A stretch of 64,000 bases of DNA from Halalkalicoccus sp. CGA53. Lineage in GTDB: Archaea > Halobacteriota > Halobacteria > Halobacteriales > Halalkalicoccaceae. This document shows, one piece after another, positions 17,137 through 26,622 of the stretch; the stretch's first letter is position 1, and each line of letters begins with the position of its first letter. The stretch is taken from assembly GCF_036429475.1 (NCBI RefSeq), contig NZ_CP144125.1, forward strand, positions 1,984,001-2,048,000, read 5' to 3'. Made by a program: the position numbers and the translations under genes. The notes beneath the pieces were generated by a model, which was not told the DNA's origin, searched no databases, and saw only the letters and a list, made by a program, of their open reading frames with translations.

Positions 17137-17583
17137 ATGCTCCTGAACGTCACAACAGATAGACCCGCAGTTCGAGCGTCGGTTTTCAGTTTCCCACTCG
17201 GTCTCTGGATGATGATGGCCGTCGTTGCCATCTCGAACGGGGTAGTCAGGGAAACAGTGCTCATCCCTCGAGTCGGGGAGTATATCGGCCATCTCGTCAG
17301 TACTGCTATTCTGATAACGGCGATTCTCGTCCTATCGTACGCGTACTTCAGGAAATCGTCTATAAACTATACGCAGACAGAGCTGCTGCTCGTCGGTGTA
17401 CTGTGGGTCGTGCTGACTGTCGGGCTCGAGTTCCTCATCGGTCATCTCGAGGGAATACCGGTGAGCGAAACGCTCGCTCAGTATAACGTCTTCGCGGGTT
17501 ACGTGTGGATACTTGTCCCGCTGACCTTGCTCGTCGCTCCACTCCTCTTTGGCTCGTATCTCGCGGCCCGTCGAGACCCATGA
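17137..17583 (+). CDS. Four-helix hypothetical membrane protein
   Basis: A 148-residue protein with helices at about residues 15-35, 45-63, 76-93 and 115-137 and a conserved-looking core (LWVVLTVGLEFLIGHLEG) that recalls small bacterial membrane proteins of unknown function. An ATG at 17110 would add 9 residues but lies only about 10 nt from the TATA box, so I choose 17137. The stop overlaps the next ATG (ATGA), so the two are translationally coupled. Confidence 0.65.
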   Translation: MLLNVTTDRPAVRASVFSFPLGLWMMMAVVAISNGVVRETVLIPRVGEYIGHLVSTAILITAILVLSYAYFRKSSINYTQTELLLVGVLWVVLTVGLEFLIGHLEGIPVSETLAQYNVFAGYVWILVPLTLLVAPLLFGSYLAARRDP

Positions 17584-18425
17584 CCGTTTCACCGAATAGA
17601 TGGGAGATCGGTTCGACGGTACTGATCGTCGTCCTCTCTATCGTTTCGAGCCTTCTCGGTCTGTTCCGGGACGGACACTATGCCGATCCCACGGAAGTCC
17701 TTCTACGAGTCTACGCACAGGACGCGGTGCTCCTCGTGATCGGCGCCCCCGTGCTCACGGTGGGTCTATTGTTTGCAACGCGGGGATCGCTTCGTGGCAG
17801 AATCGTGTGGCTCGGCTCGCTCGCTTTCATGGCCTACATGTGGACCCACTACGCGTTCGTCGTCGCGTACAACGACTTCTTTCTCGGATACGTCGCACTG
17901 TTCGCGTTGTCGGTCTTCACCCTCCTCAGTGGGGTCGCAACGACGGACCCGAACCGGATCCACGGGGCATTACGTGGTGATCTCTCGACGACTCTCTACG
18001 GGGGGTTCCTCGCGGTTGCTGCGGTCGGACTCACGTCCATGTGGCTGTTCGATATCGTACCCGCACTCGTCACAGGGGAAACCCCATCGGCGATCGTACA
18101 GCTCGGAGCGGAGGCTGCTCATACGTACGTGATCGATCTCGGAATCCTCGTTCCCTGCCTCGCCATCACGGCGGTCTGGCTCCGGTGGGAGCGACCGTGG
18201 GGATACGTCTGTACCGGCGTGTTACTCGTATTCGCTGCCCTCGTCGCTCCGGCACTGACCGCGATCACGGTAGTCGATCTCCAAGAAGGGATCGTGATAT
18301 CGTTGCCAATACTGGTCGGAACGCTCGTCCCCCCTCTCATCGGTCTGGTGTTCGCAGGGACATACCTCCGAAAACTGTCTTTCGGTACTATTTCGACCAG
18401 TAAGGGACGTGGATCGAGGCCATGA
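17580..18425 (+). CDS. Multi-pass hypothetical membrane protein
   Basis: A 281-residue protein with about eight hydrophobic helices and few charges, lacking transporter signatures that I know. The ATG overlaps the previous stop by 4 nt, so the pair probably forms a complex or shares a role. Conserved-looking loop residues include MWTHYAFVVAYNDFFLGY. No signal or soluble domain. Function unknown. Confidence 0.7.
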   Translation: MTVSPNRWEIGSTVLIVVLSIVSSLLGLFRDGHYADPTEVLLRVYAQDAVLLVIGAPVLTVGLLFATRGSLRGRIVWLGSLAFMAYMWTHYAFVVAYNDFFLGYVALFALSVFTLLSGVATTDPNRIHGALRGDLSTTLYGGFLAVAAVGLTSMWLFDIVPALVTGETPSAIVQLGAEAAHTYVIDLGILVPCLAITAVWLRWERPWGYVCTGVLLVFAALVAPALTAITVVDLQEGIVISLPILVGTLVPPLIGLVFAGTYLRKLSFGTISTSKGRGSRP

Positions 18426-18564
18426 AGTCAATCCGCACGCGATGGGAGGTAGACTCGATATAGTCAACCCCGACATGCTGAACATTTTGCTAGAATGAAA
18501 GTTACGGACCGCGCGCGTTCGGTCATCGGTTAGGGTATCTACGCCTTTTCGTTGTTAGAATCCT

Positions 18565-20037
18565 CTAGTTGAAATCTTCCTGTACGCAAGCGGCTGCGTG
18601 CTTTCCGCTAATCAAGCAGATCGGAACTCCGACGCCGGGGTTGGTCGCCGATCCGGCGTAGTACAGCCCGTCGACGGCCTTCGAGCGGTGACCAGGACGG
18701 ACCGGGCCGGTCTGCCGCAGGGATTGGGCGAGTCCGAGCGAACCGTGTCGGGCGTTGAATCGACTTGCAAAATCGGAGACTGTCCGGGTGTGCTCGTAGA
18801 CGATATCTTCGGTGACGTCGACACCAGTCGAGGTCGCGAGATCGGTCAAAATCCGTTCCCAGTACCGCGTCCGTCTCTTCGGCGAATCCTCCGACCCGGC
18901 TGGAATCGCCGTCGAGATCGTCAGCGCTGACTGTCCCTCGGGAGCGGTCGTCGGATCGGTTCTGGAGACGTTGCAGACGTAGTAGACCGGGTCGGTCGGC
19001 CACGTGCACTCCTCGTAGAGCTGCCTGAAATGACCGTCCCACTCGACGGGCATCACGATGTTGTGGTGTTCGAGCTCCGGCAGCTCTCGGTCGATACCGA
19101 GGAACGTGATGAACGCCGATGGCCCGTACTCCCGTTTCTCCCAGTACTCAGGTGTGTACTGGCGTTCGTGTCCGGGGAGGAGCTCTAACTCGGTATGGGC
19201 GTAATCGGCATCGCTCACCACCGCGTCTGCTCGCCAGATCCTGTCGCCGGCGGCCACGAAAAATCCATCGCGACCTCGGGCTATCTCGGTGACTTCCACA
19301 TCCGTCTCGATCGCCACACCCAAGTCCGTGGCCAGGTCCGCGACGGCGTTCACGACACCGCCCATCCCACCTTCTGGATAGTACACCCCCTGGGTGAGAT
19401 CAATGTGACTCATCATGTGGTACAGCCGCGGCGTTTTTCGGGGGGATCCACCGAGAAACACCGCGGTGTACTGCACGATCTGTCGGAGCTTCTGCGAATC
19501 GAAGAACTTCCTCGTGTGCCCGTCGAGACTCCCCCACAGCTCCAGCCCAATCGGTCCCGCCTCCAGGACGTCCCGTCCGACCCAGTCGCGGAATCGTGGT
19601 CTGTCGGTATACACGAACGTCTCCATCGAAGCTTCGTAGGTCCGTTTTGCGGCGGTGAGATACTCGTTGAGGGCGTCACCAGCCCCCGGCTCGTACGCTT
19701 CGAACCGCCGACACAGCACGGTTCGGTCGGTCGTGATGTCGACGCTGTCGCCGTCTTTGAAGTAGACTCGATAACTCGGATCAAGCCGTTTCAGCGAGTA
19801 GTAATCCGCCGGTGACCGCCCGAAGTCCTTGAAAAACCGACCGATAACGTCCGGCATCATGTACCAGGTTGGCCCCGAATCGAACTGGAACCCCTCCGCG
19901 GAGAACTGTTCACCGAGACCGCCAAGCCGGTCGTTCTTCTCCAAGAGGGTTACGTCCGCACCACCCGAAGCGAGGTAACACGCCGCGGACATCCCACCGA
20001 ACCCGCCACCGACTACGGTAACAGAACGCTCCTCCAT
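18565..20037 (-). CDS. Phytoene desaturase (CrtI)-like FAD oxidoreductase
   Basis: A 490-residue flavin amine-oxidase-fold enzyme of the CrtI group. It has an N-terminal FAD motif (VVGGGFGGMSAACYLA), a CrtI-like GPTWYMMPDVI segment, and the C-terminal family signature YYAGSATNPGVGVPICLISG. CrtI enzymes desaturate or isomerise carotenoids. No phytoene synthase or other carotenoid gene is adjacent, so the substrate could be bacterioruberin-type intermediates or something unrelated. Length is normal and the protein looks intact. It lies in the accessory stretch between membrane genes, transcribed away from the next gene at 20245. Confidence 0.88.
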   Translation of the reverse strand: MEERSVTVVGGGFGGMSAACYLASGGADVTLLEKNDRLGGLGEQFSAEGFQFDSGPTWYMMPDVIGRFFKDFGRSPADYYSLKRLDPSYRVYFKDGDSVDITTDRTVLCRRFEAYEPGAGDALNEYLTAAKRTYEASMETFVYTDRPRFRDWVGRDVLEAGPIGLELWGSLDGHTRKFFDSQKLRQIVQYTAVFLGGSPRKTPRLYHMMSHIDLTQGVYYPEGGMGGVVNAVADLATDLGVAIETDVEVTEIARGRDGFFVAAGDRIWRADAVVSDADYAHTELELLPGHERQYTPEYWEKREYGPSAFITFLGIDRELPELEHHNIVMPVEWDGHFRQLYEECTWPTDPVYYVCNVSRTDPTTAPEGQSALTISTAIPAGSEDSPKRRTRYWERILTDLATSTGVDVTEDIVYEHTRTVSDFASRFNARHGSLGLAQSLRQTGPVRPGHRSKAVDGLYYAGSATNPGVGVPICLISGKHAAACVQEDFN

Positions 20038-20244
20038 TCACCGTTGTGGTAGCAACAGGCTCGGAAATAGTTTGTTGCTTTCGTCATCCGATAAATGACG
20101 TTTCGTAACCCGTGAACAGCTCGTGGGGTGGCCTTCGCTAGTTAGTTCCTCTCTATACATTGATAATCGTGGTCGTCGACCGGGTGCTATGCAGGGACGA
20201 AATGGGCTGTCCGTTCACAGCGAGTCCTCTGTTCGGAGCGAGCT

Positions 20245-20820
20245 GTGATCGAGCCTGAATTCTGGCGACTTCTCGCCACCATTTCCGCGACGATGATCGG
20301 ACTCGTCTTTCTCGGAACGATCTACTATCTCGAATCGGGATGGAGGGAGTACGATCTCTTCCGGGATCAGATGGAAACTATGACCATCCGGGGAGCGCAG
20401 CTCATCATCGCGTACTTTTCGACGGTGCTCGTTCTGTCACTCCTCCAAGAGCCGTTCGTTTCGAGGGGGGTAAGCCACCTCGCGTTCGTCGTACTTGTTA
20501 TCGGCGTGATCCTCGTCACCCGTTTTACGAACGAGGCGCTCCGTTCGTTCGAAAACGCTTCACCGACTGGGTGGAACTCGTTGCTATTCAAGTCGTCTCG
20601 AGTCCTGAACTGGGTCGCGTTCGCCGTCGTATTCCTGCTCCCACCGCTAGTCTTCCGCGATACGGGGACAGCGGGATCCGTTCTTCGTCACCTCACCCTA
20701 TCGGACATCGGCGTTGCGTGGATCGTGTTATTGGCCCTTCTCTTCGGATACTGGAACCTCGTCCAGTTCCTACTGCTACCGTACGATGTCCGCGAAATGG
20801 AACGGGGTGGTGAACAGTGA
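20245..20820 (+). CDS. Hypothetical membrane protein
   Basis: A 191-residue protein with about five helices (residues 8-27, 50-68, 78-97, 119-136 and 153-175). The start is GTG at 20245, giving MIEPEFWRLLATISATMIG; no ATG fits as well. The segment ISATMIGLVFLGTIYYLESGWREYDLFRDQ may be a conserved N-terminal signature, but I do not recognise the family. Isolated transcript, 207 nt from the divergent CrtI-like gene. Confidence 0.6.
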   Translation: MIEPEFWRLLATISATMIGLVFLGTIYYLESGWREYDLFRDQMETMTIRGAQLIIAYFSTVLVLSLLQEPFVSRGVSHLAFVVLVIGVILVTRFTNEALRSFENASPTGWNSLLFKSSRVLNWVAFAVVFLLPPLVFRDTGTAGSVLRHLTLSDIGVAWIVLLALLFGYWNLVQFLLLPYDVREMERGGEQ

Positions 20821-21002
20821 TCCGATCCCACTAGTGAGCGAACGAGGCACTCTATGCCGCTGAAAGAACGATCAAGCTCATTTCCCTCGAACTCGATGGA
20901 ATCTATGATTCTTCAGCAAGGTGGGGTGAATAGGGATGCTCGTTCCCGAAATAAGAGAACCTACAGCGGGGTTATGCTGAGAGGTAGTGATCTACAAGAC
21001 GT

Positions 21003-21390
21003 ATGAGAGTCGAGAATACGTGGATCGACGCAGCTATCGGTGCCGTCGTCAGTCCTCCTGTCGTTCACGGTGCTTTCTCCGCTTCTGGGAGGAGGTATCG
21101 CCGGCTTCCTCCGAAGCGGAACGCCACGTCGCGGAGCAAGAGCGAGAGCCATCTCGGGAGCGCTCGCCACAGCCTCCCTACGCTTCGTACTGGTTTCCGG
21201 TCTGGTATCCGTGACGGTAAGCGGGAGCGGCATGGTTCCTGGGGAAGTGGAACTCGTGATCGTCATCCCGATCATGCTCCCGATACTGGCACTCTGGTTC
21301 GTCGAACTGAGCGTCGTGAGTGGATACGTCGGGACGTACCTCCAGACAGAATCCAGCCCTGTGAGCAGGGACAGTCCGGTCCCCCGGTGA
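21003..21390 (+). pseudogene. DUF5518-like membrane protein, frameshifted
   Basis: Frame 1 from the ATG at 21003 encodes the usual opening (TWIDAAIGAVV). The next frame from about 21052 continues VLLSFTVLSPLLGGGIAGFLR and runs to 21390 with two more hydrophobic segments and a Gly-Tyr-Val-Gly-Thr-Tyr ending typical of the family as I recall it. Joining the frames needs removal of one base near 21048-21052, so one base is inserted relative to an intact gene. Either this is a genuine pseudogene or a sequencing error. DUF5518 proteins are small haloarchaeal membrane proteins of unknown role. Confidence 0.65.
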
Positions 21391-21418
21391 GAACGTACGA
21401 GGGACGACTACCGATCAC

Positions 21419-22312
21419 ATGATCACGAACTGGATTCGGACCCACCGTCTCGGCGCGTTCTTCTTGCTGACGTTCGCTATCTCCTGGAGCGTCAACGGGT
21501 TCGTTATTCTCGCCGGCATGGAGATGAGTTGGATCCGATGGATTCTGAGCGGGTTTCTCAGCGCGTCCGGACCTGCCATCGCCGCGGTGATCGTCGTTCA
21601 CGTCAGCGGTGACGATCTCCGCGGGTGGGCGCGAGGGATCGTCAGATGGCGTGTCCACCCGAAGTGGTACGCAGCAGCGATCGGTATTCCAGCCGCCGTC
21701 GGGGTGGGATCTGCCGTACTCGCCGACCTGATGGGCGGCCCGATCGATTTCAGTGCGTTCTCTCCGGCGCTTTTCACGCTGGCGTTCGGGATACTTCTCG
21801 GGACGTTCGTCGGCGGAGGACAGGAGGAGATCGGCTGGCGTGGCCTCGCGCAGCCCGAGTTACAACAGCGCTACAGTGCGTTTACCGCGGCGGTTGTTAT
21901 CGGCCTGGCCTGGGGAGCGTGGCACCTACCTCTGTTCTTCGATCCCTTCGCACCACACGCTCAGTGGCCGGTCGCCTCACAGGTAGCATACTTCGTCGGT
22001 ATTATCGGGTTCTCAGTGCTGCTGGCCTGGGTCTACAACGGCTCCGGTGGCAGCATCCTGCTCGCGATGATAATGCACGGGAGCATGAACTCGCTTCCGG
22101 GGGTGTTAGTCCCGCTCGATGTCGAACTCGTCATCGTCGATGAGATCGTGGACTGGGGAGCACTCCTCACGCTCAATCTCTCCAATACCGTGCTGACCTG
22201 GCTCTTTGCACTCGTCGTGATAGCAGCCGTCGGCACTAGCCTTCTTGCCCACCGAACAGATTCCTCGACTACTGCCGAAGCCGAAGGCGAAGCGTTACCG
22301 CGATCAGAATAG
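21419..22312 (+). CDS. CPBP family intramembrane metalloprotease
   Basis: A 297-residue polytopic protein of the CAAX protease/bacteriocin-processing (Abi) family. Motif 1 is QEEIGWRG (Glu136, Glu137, Arg141); motif 2 is WGAWHLP (His169); motif 3 is MIMHGSMN (His near 219). All zinc-ligand candidates are present, so it should be active as an intramembrane endopeptidase. About eight helices. Substrate unknown. The ATG at 21419 follows the broken DUF5518 gene by 28 nt and a small membrane gene follows after 39 nt. Confidence 0.9.
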   Translation: MITNWIRTHRLGAFFLLTFAISWSVNGFVILAGMEMSWIRWILSGFLSASGPAIAAVIVVHVSGDDLRGWARGIVRWRVHPKWYAAAIGIPAAVGVGSAVLADLMGGPIDFSAFSPALFTLAFGILLGTFVGGGQEEIGWRGLAQPELQQRYSAFTAAVVIGLAWGAWHLPLFFDPFAPHAQWPVASQVAYFVGIIGFSVLLAWVYNGSGGSILLAMIMHGSMNSLPGVLVPLDVELVIVDEIVDWGALLTLNLSNTVLTWLFALVVIAAVGTSLLAHRTDSSTTAEAEGEALPRSE

Positions 22313-22351
22313 CTCGGTAGAGTCACGTCGAACCCCGTCGTATGGTCGATC

Positions 22352-22747
22352 ATGACGCGACTGATCGTCGGTGGACTCGGTGTCCTCTCGGCACTATTTC
22401 CGTATCGAACGATCGAGCTCTTCGAAACCCTCGCGATCGACAATCCCGACGAGTGTTCGACGAGGCCGTGGCTCGGGACGGGGATCCGAGCGGAGGGTGT
22501 CGTAATCACAGTCGCGAGTTTGGTCGGTGGACGGGCGTTTGCTGGTATGATGACCCTCACGGGAGCGTTTGGTGCGCTCGTACTTCTCTTTCCGGACATC
22601 TATCGCAGAATCGCAAGCACTCTCGTCTACGAGCACCCCCGTGACGTAGAGTGGAACGAGGGGTTCACACCGGGAGTCCGGGTAATTGGACTGGGTTACG
22701 TCTTTCTCGCGGTCAACGAACTCAGAAAACACCGCACTGACGGGTGA
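22352..22747 (+). CDS. Small hypothetical membrane protein
   Basis: A 131-residue protein with helices near residues 4-20, 47-65, 66-82 and 108-123, and a conserved-looking motif in the N-terminal part (ALFPYRTIELFETLAIDNPDE, where a Pro-Tyr-Arg precedes a charged helix). It resembles a recurring haloarchaeal membrane family, but I cannot name it. It starts 39 nt after the CPBP protease and may be cotranscribed. Confidence 0.65.
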   Translation: MTRLIVGGLGVLSALFPYRTIELFETLAIDNPDECSTRPWLGTGIRAEGVVITVASLVGGRAFAGMMTLTGAFGALVLLFPDIYRRIASTLVYEHPRDVEWNEGFTPGVRVIGLGYVFLAVNELRKHRTDG

Positions 22748-22973
22748 AACGTTCCGACGTTCGCTACTCGAGTGGGTTCCGGTGGTGTCGTCGGTCGGGA
22801 TCCGAAGATGGGTCCTGAGGGACCGAACTCACGAGTCTATCGAGAGTAGTCGAGAGTGATCTACAACGGTCCGGTCACGCTCGTTTCTGGTGAGTGCTCG
22901 TGAGGATCGTTTTCAGATGACAGAGAGGCTTACAGCTGTAGTTTCATAAGAGGTACTGTCTTAGGTAGTGAGA

Positions 22974-23909
22974 ATGACGGGGGAAGTGACCGCGGATGGT
23001 GCCTTCGGACTGCTGTCCAACGAGATACGGGTCGGTATCTTACGGGCCGTCGCCAGCGCACAGAACGAGAAAATACGTGCCGGGATCGACGAGGGGCGAA
23101 CGGGTACCCTGGTCGCAGAGATGCCGTTTTCGGACATATACGAACGCGTCGAGGTCGATAACACCTCCAAATTCTCGTATCACCTCGGCGAACTCACTGG
23201 GACGTTTCTCCGGAAAGGTGAAAACGGGTACTCGTTTACACACGCCGGCGAGCAGATAATCCGGTTCATCGTTGCAGAGAATTACCTCCAGCCATTGGAT
23301 TTCGGGCCGCTTGAGACGAACGGATGCTGCCTGTACTGCGGGGAGTCCGCTCTCGAAGCGATGTTGCACGATCAGTTCTTCATGATTCAGTGCTCTGACT
23401 GTGAACGTCCCGTAACGGGATATATGATCACACCAGCTCAGACACGCTGTCGTACCGGAACTGACCTTCTCGAATCACTCAAGTACAAACAGGCTACGGA
23501 CTGTATGTTAGTACAACAGGGTGTTTGTCCGGCGTGTGCTGGGCGGGTCGACACTGAGGTAGCGATAGTAGAGGAGACAGGAATCTCGGCTTTAGACGGT
23601 AGTTTCGTCACGATTGATGAGTGTCAGCAGTGTTTACGTATTTATAGCGGCCTTTTGACGTACGCCGTCGCCTACCATCCGTCGTCGGTCGCGTTTCACT
23701 GGGACCACGGTATCGACCTCATGCAGACGGGGCTCTGGGAGTTCCATCATCACGTTCGCGAGGGACGGTGGACGTCAGAGCGAACCGAGACAGATTCCAC
23801 AGAATATCGGGTGATACTGCGACAGGGCTCCGCCGCACTTCGAGTCTCCCTTGACGAGACTGGAGAGGTGGTTCGAACCGAGCGCGTCCGCCGGCGGACC
23901 ATCGACTGA
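22974..23909 (+). CDS. Winged-helix regulator with zinc-binding C-terminal domain
   Basis: A 311-residue transcription-factor-like protein. Residues 8-95 form an ArsR-type winged helix (FGLLSNEIRVGILRAV, then TSKFSYHLGELTG), the N-terminal pattern of a common haloarchaeal regulator family (DUF7347/DUF7351 in my memory). The middle and C-terminal parts carry CCLYCGE with CSDC near 118-145, and CPAC with CQQC near 185-220, so two treble-clef-like zinc sites are likely. The start could be GTG at 22968, but the ATG at 22974 is simpler. A TATA-like ttcataag lies near 22943. Target genes are unknown. Confidence 0.8.
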   Translation: MTGEVTADGAFGLLSNEIRVGILRAVASAQNEKIRAGIDEGRTGTLVAEMPFSDIYERVEVDNTSKFSYHLGELTGTFLRKGENGYSFTHAGEQIIRFIVAENYLQPLDFGPLETNGCCLYCGESALEAMLHDQFFMIQCSDCERPVTGYMITPAQTRCRTGTDLLESLKYKQATDCMLVQQGVCPACAGRVDTEVAIVEETGISALDGSFVTIDECQQCLRIYSGLLTYAVAYHPSSVAFHWDHGIDLMQTGLWEFHHHVREGRWTSERTETDSTEYRVILRQGSAALRVSLDETGEVVRTERVRRRTID

Positions 23910-24122
23910 CCCACGATATCCGAAATCACTAACAAAAAGACCGTTGAGAGAATCGTACCCAAATCCACTTCAACCAGATACGTCGAGTGGTCAACTCGTA
24001 TATCGGGCCTGAGTGACTCAAACGTAGTTTTGCAAGGGCCCTGGTAGTATGTCAAATTCTAAATAATACTTATAGAGAGGTACCAACGACTCTGGGAGTA
24101 CGGAAAGCGGTGATCCGAACCC

Positions 24123-24824
24123 ATGAGCTCGAAAGAAGCAACTGACACGGCAGCGAATATACAGCAGACGTCCACTATTGGCACTCGAGAGAAAGGCCCC
24201 GAAGTGACCACGTCGATGTCGAGCGAAGACATTCAAGAATCCTATTCACGGTATGCAAAGTGGAGCGACCGATTCGATCGGCTCAATCGGCTGCTGACTG
24301 GCCGATATCGTCGCCGACGATTCTCCAACGCGAAGGGCCGCGTGCTCGATGTCGCCTGCGGCACCGGGACGAACTTCAGGTATCTGCCCGAGTCGGTCGA
24401 ACTCGTTGGCATCGACATTAGCGAGGAGATGGTAGGCTACGCGAGACAGGAACTGGACAGACTCGACAGAGAGGGGGCGCTCTTTCACATGGATGCCCAG
24501 TCACTCGAGTTCGAATCCGACAGCTTCGACACCGTGATTTCGTCGCTCTCGACCTGTACGTTTCCGGACCCGATAACCGCCCTCCAGGAGATGGAACGGG
24601 TCTGTAGCCCGACGGGTCGAATCTTACTCGTCGAACACGGTCGGAGCGACGTCGGCCTGATCGCACGGTATCAGGAGTGACGGGCCGATGCCCACTACGA
24701 GAAAGCCGGCTGTCGGATAACTCAGGAACCGCTGGAGGTCGTCCAGCGAGCAGGTCTATCCATCGACGCAGCCGAGACGGGACAGTTCGGCAGAATCACG
24801 TCCATCGTGGCCAGTCCGGAGTGA
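24123..24824 (+). pseudogene. Class I SAM methyltransferase with in-frame TGA
   Basis: The first 185 codons encode a UbiE-like methyltransferase: motif I DVACGTGTNFRY (near residue 76), motif II VELVGIDISEEMV, and a post-I LFHMDAQSLEF. TGA at 24678-24680 interrupts after RYQE. The frame then continues without break for 47 codons (RADAHYEKAGCRITQEPLEVV) to a second TGA at 24822-24824, which is the expected C-terminus of this family. In intact relatives I expect Trp at the stop position, so a single TGG to TGA change would explain it. The next gene starts 6 nt later, as if the long form were the original. Confidence 0.8.
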
Positions 24825-24830
24825 GAAACG

Positions 24831-25793
24831 ATGCGCACTCCTCTCGCTACGGCTGTGCGGTCGGTCGTCTGGGGACGAAGCCGGGACCGTATCCGTGCTG
24901 TGTGGCGGATAGTGGTCCCACTCCTGTCGGGTCTACTGACGTTCGTGGCTTCGTTTGTAATCGTCGACGCCGCGGGTGCGCCGATGGGAACGGTTCTGGT
25001 GGTCGCTTGGATAGCGACCGCACTCGTCGTTTTCGTCGTTGTTCGCGCTACTGCCCGACATCTCGATCAGCGTCCATTCGTGAAGTATGGATTTCGGATA
25101 TCTCGCGAATGGTGGGCCGATCTTATAGCGGGTATCGTACTTGGGAGCCTCACCATCGTGATGACGTTCCTCGTATCGTACCGGTTCGGATGGTTGATTC
25201 TCCCCGAAGGAGGGTTGATGATTGGCTCCGTATCTCCCGTGTGGCTCTCTGCGTTTTTTATTGGATTCATCGCTGTAGCGTTCTGGGAGGAGCTCGTCTT
25301 CCGTGGCGTCTTTATGATAAACGGGATCGAGGGTCTCACCGAACGAGGTCACTCTCGAGTGCCCGCTGCCCTGTTCGCACTGATCGGCAGTTCTGTCGTT
25401 TTCGCTCTTATCAACGTTCCCGGAGCGGTTTCGGAAGGTCACTCTGCGTGGTTTACCGCTCTCTGGACCTTATCGGCCGGATTGTTGTGGGGAGTTGCGT
25501 ACTTGCTGACCGGCGAGTTGGCATTGCCGATAGGGTTGCATCTCGGGTTCAACTACGTTTCGAGCAACGTCTTTGGTATTAATGGTGTGGCGGAACTAGA
25601 GGGCGTTCCTACGGTCTTTGTCGTAGAGAGTACCACAACCGGGCTCACAGCACCGATGAGTGGGATCCCGATCATCGTCTCGAACGTCTTCGGTATCGTG
25701 CTCGTGATTTGTTGGTGCTACTGGCGAGGTGGGAGTCTTACATTTTCTCTGGGTACTCTACAGCCTCGAACGGATTCTCAGCCAGCTCTCTGA
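24831..25793 (+). CDS. CPBP-type membrane protease lacking the second-motif His
   Basis: A 320-residue polytopic protein. Motif 1 is WEELVFRG (Glu153, Glu154, Arg158), and motif 3 has His237 (GLHLGFNY). Motif 2, normally F-x3-H, reads FALIN, so Asn195 replaces the expected metal-ligand His. It may be inactive or use an altered site. About eight helices. It starts 6 nt after the interrupted methyltransferase, so it is likely in the same operon. Start at ATG 24831. Confidence 0.82.
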   Translation: MRTPLATAVRSVVWGRSRDRIRAVWRIVVPLLSGLLTFVASFVIVDAAGAPMGTVLVVAWIATALVVFVVVRATARHLDQRPFVKYGFRISREWWADLIAGIVLGSLTIVMTFLVSYRFGWLILPEGGLMIGSVSPVWLSAFFIGFIAVAFWEELVFRGVFMINGIEGLTERGHSRVPAALFALIGSSVVFALINVPGAVSEGHSAWFTALWTLSAGLLWGVAYLLTGELALPIGLHLGFNYVSSNVFGINGVAELEGVPTVFVVESTTTGLTAPMSGIPIIVSNVFGIVLVICWCYWRGGSLTFSLGTLQPRTDSQPAL

Positions 25794-25805
25794 GTTACGT
25801 CTGTA

Positions 25806-26045
25806 TCAGTCTGCCCTGCTGGCAAACCACCGACCGAGAACAGCTATCCCGAGTAGATGCACAACGAGCCCACCGAGGAGAAACAACGTCCAAAATGGAT
25901 CGCCAGTGATACCAGCCACGACAGCCTTCACCGGCCAGTAGGTTGGCGGGATTGCAGCAGCAAATTGGAGCGGTTCTGATACCAACGCTACCACCACAGC
26001 AGGTCCGAGCACAATTAGATTCACCAGCTTGCTGAGTGTAATCCC
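25806..26045 (-). pseudogene. C-terminal remnant of an ABC-2 type exporter permease
   Basis: About 79 codons on the minus strand read GITLSKLVNLIVLGPAVV through IPPTYWPVKAVV and end FLLGGLVVHLLGIAVLGRWF. This matches my memory of the last two helices of fluoroquinolone-type ABC-2 permeases, including the PTYWP turn. Upstream codons in the same frame (to 26138) do not look like the family and no ATPase gene is adjacent. It is a truncated leftover. Confidence 0.6.
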
Positions 26046-26622
26046 CTCGTTTCTGTGTCGGGACCCGGACCGGGGAGCCACCGCCTCCAGGCAGGTGACG
26101 AAACTGAGGGGTTCCTCCGAGCAGACTGGTCGTGCCATCCGGGAAAGAATACTTCAGGTACGATGGTGGAAGTATGGACGGTGTAGGGTTCACTTTCTTC
26201 GAAACCCGGTGGAATAATACGACGAAGTTCGTTGGGCAGGTGGTCTCCGTGGCTACCGAAGGCCAGCACGAGCGGTGGTCTCTCACCACACGTCCAGGAG
26301 TCGATCACGGGACGGCCGCCCGAGACGGACCGGTGAATCTCTATATACCTCGTTTGTATCAGGTTGTGTGTCGGTCATGGAACGGCTCACCCCATTGCCT
26401 GTGTTGCACGGTCACATGGATTCACCCAGCGATGAATTTGCACGGTCTGACACGGAGCAACAGGCTACGGCTCGGTCAGCAGTGGGAACACTCGCGTTCT
26501 GGTGCTCATACCGTTTTTAAGTGACTACCGGTCCCGTCGGTACGCCTTCGCGAGATAGCGTGTGATAGTACGACGTTTCGAAATTCGGAGTTCGGGTCGA
26601 GACCGAGGTATCGGGGCGTGGG
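26046..26622. other. Gap upstream of the permease remnant, one possible small ORF
   Basis: No gene recognised. A TATA-like ctatatac at 26340-26347 precedes an ATG at 26377 opening a 47-codon ORF that stops at 26520. Its sequence matches nothing I know. The rest is probably decayed remains of the insertion that left the permease fragment. Confidence 0.35.
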
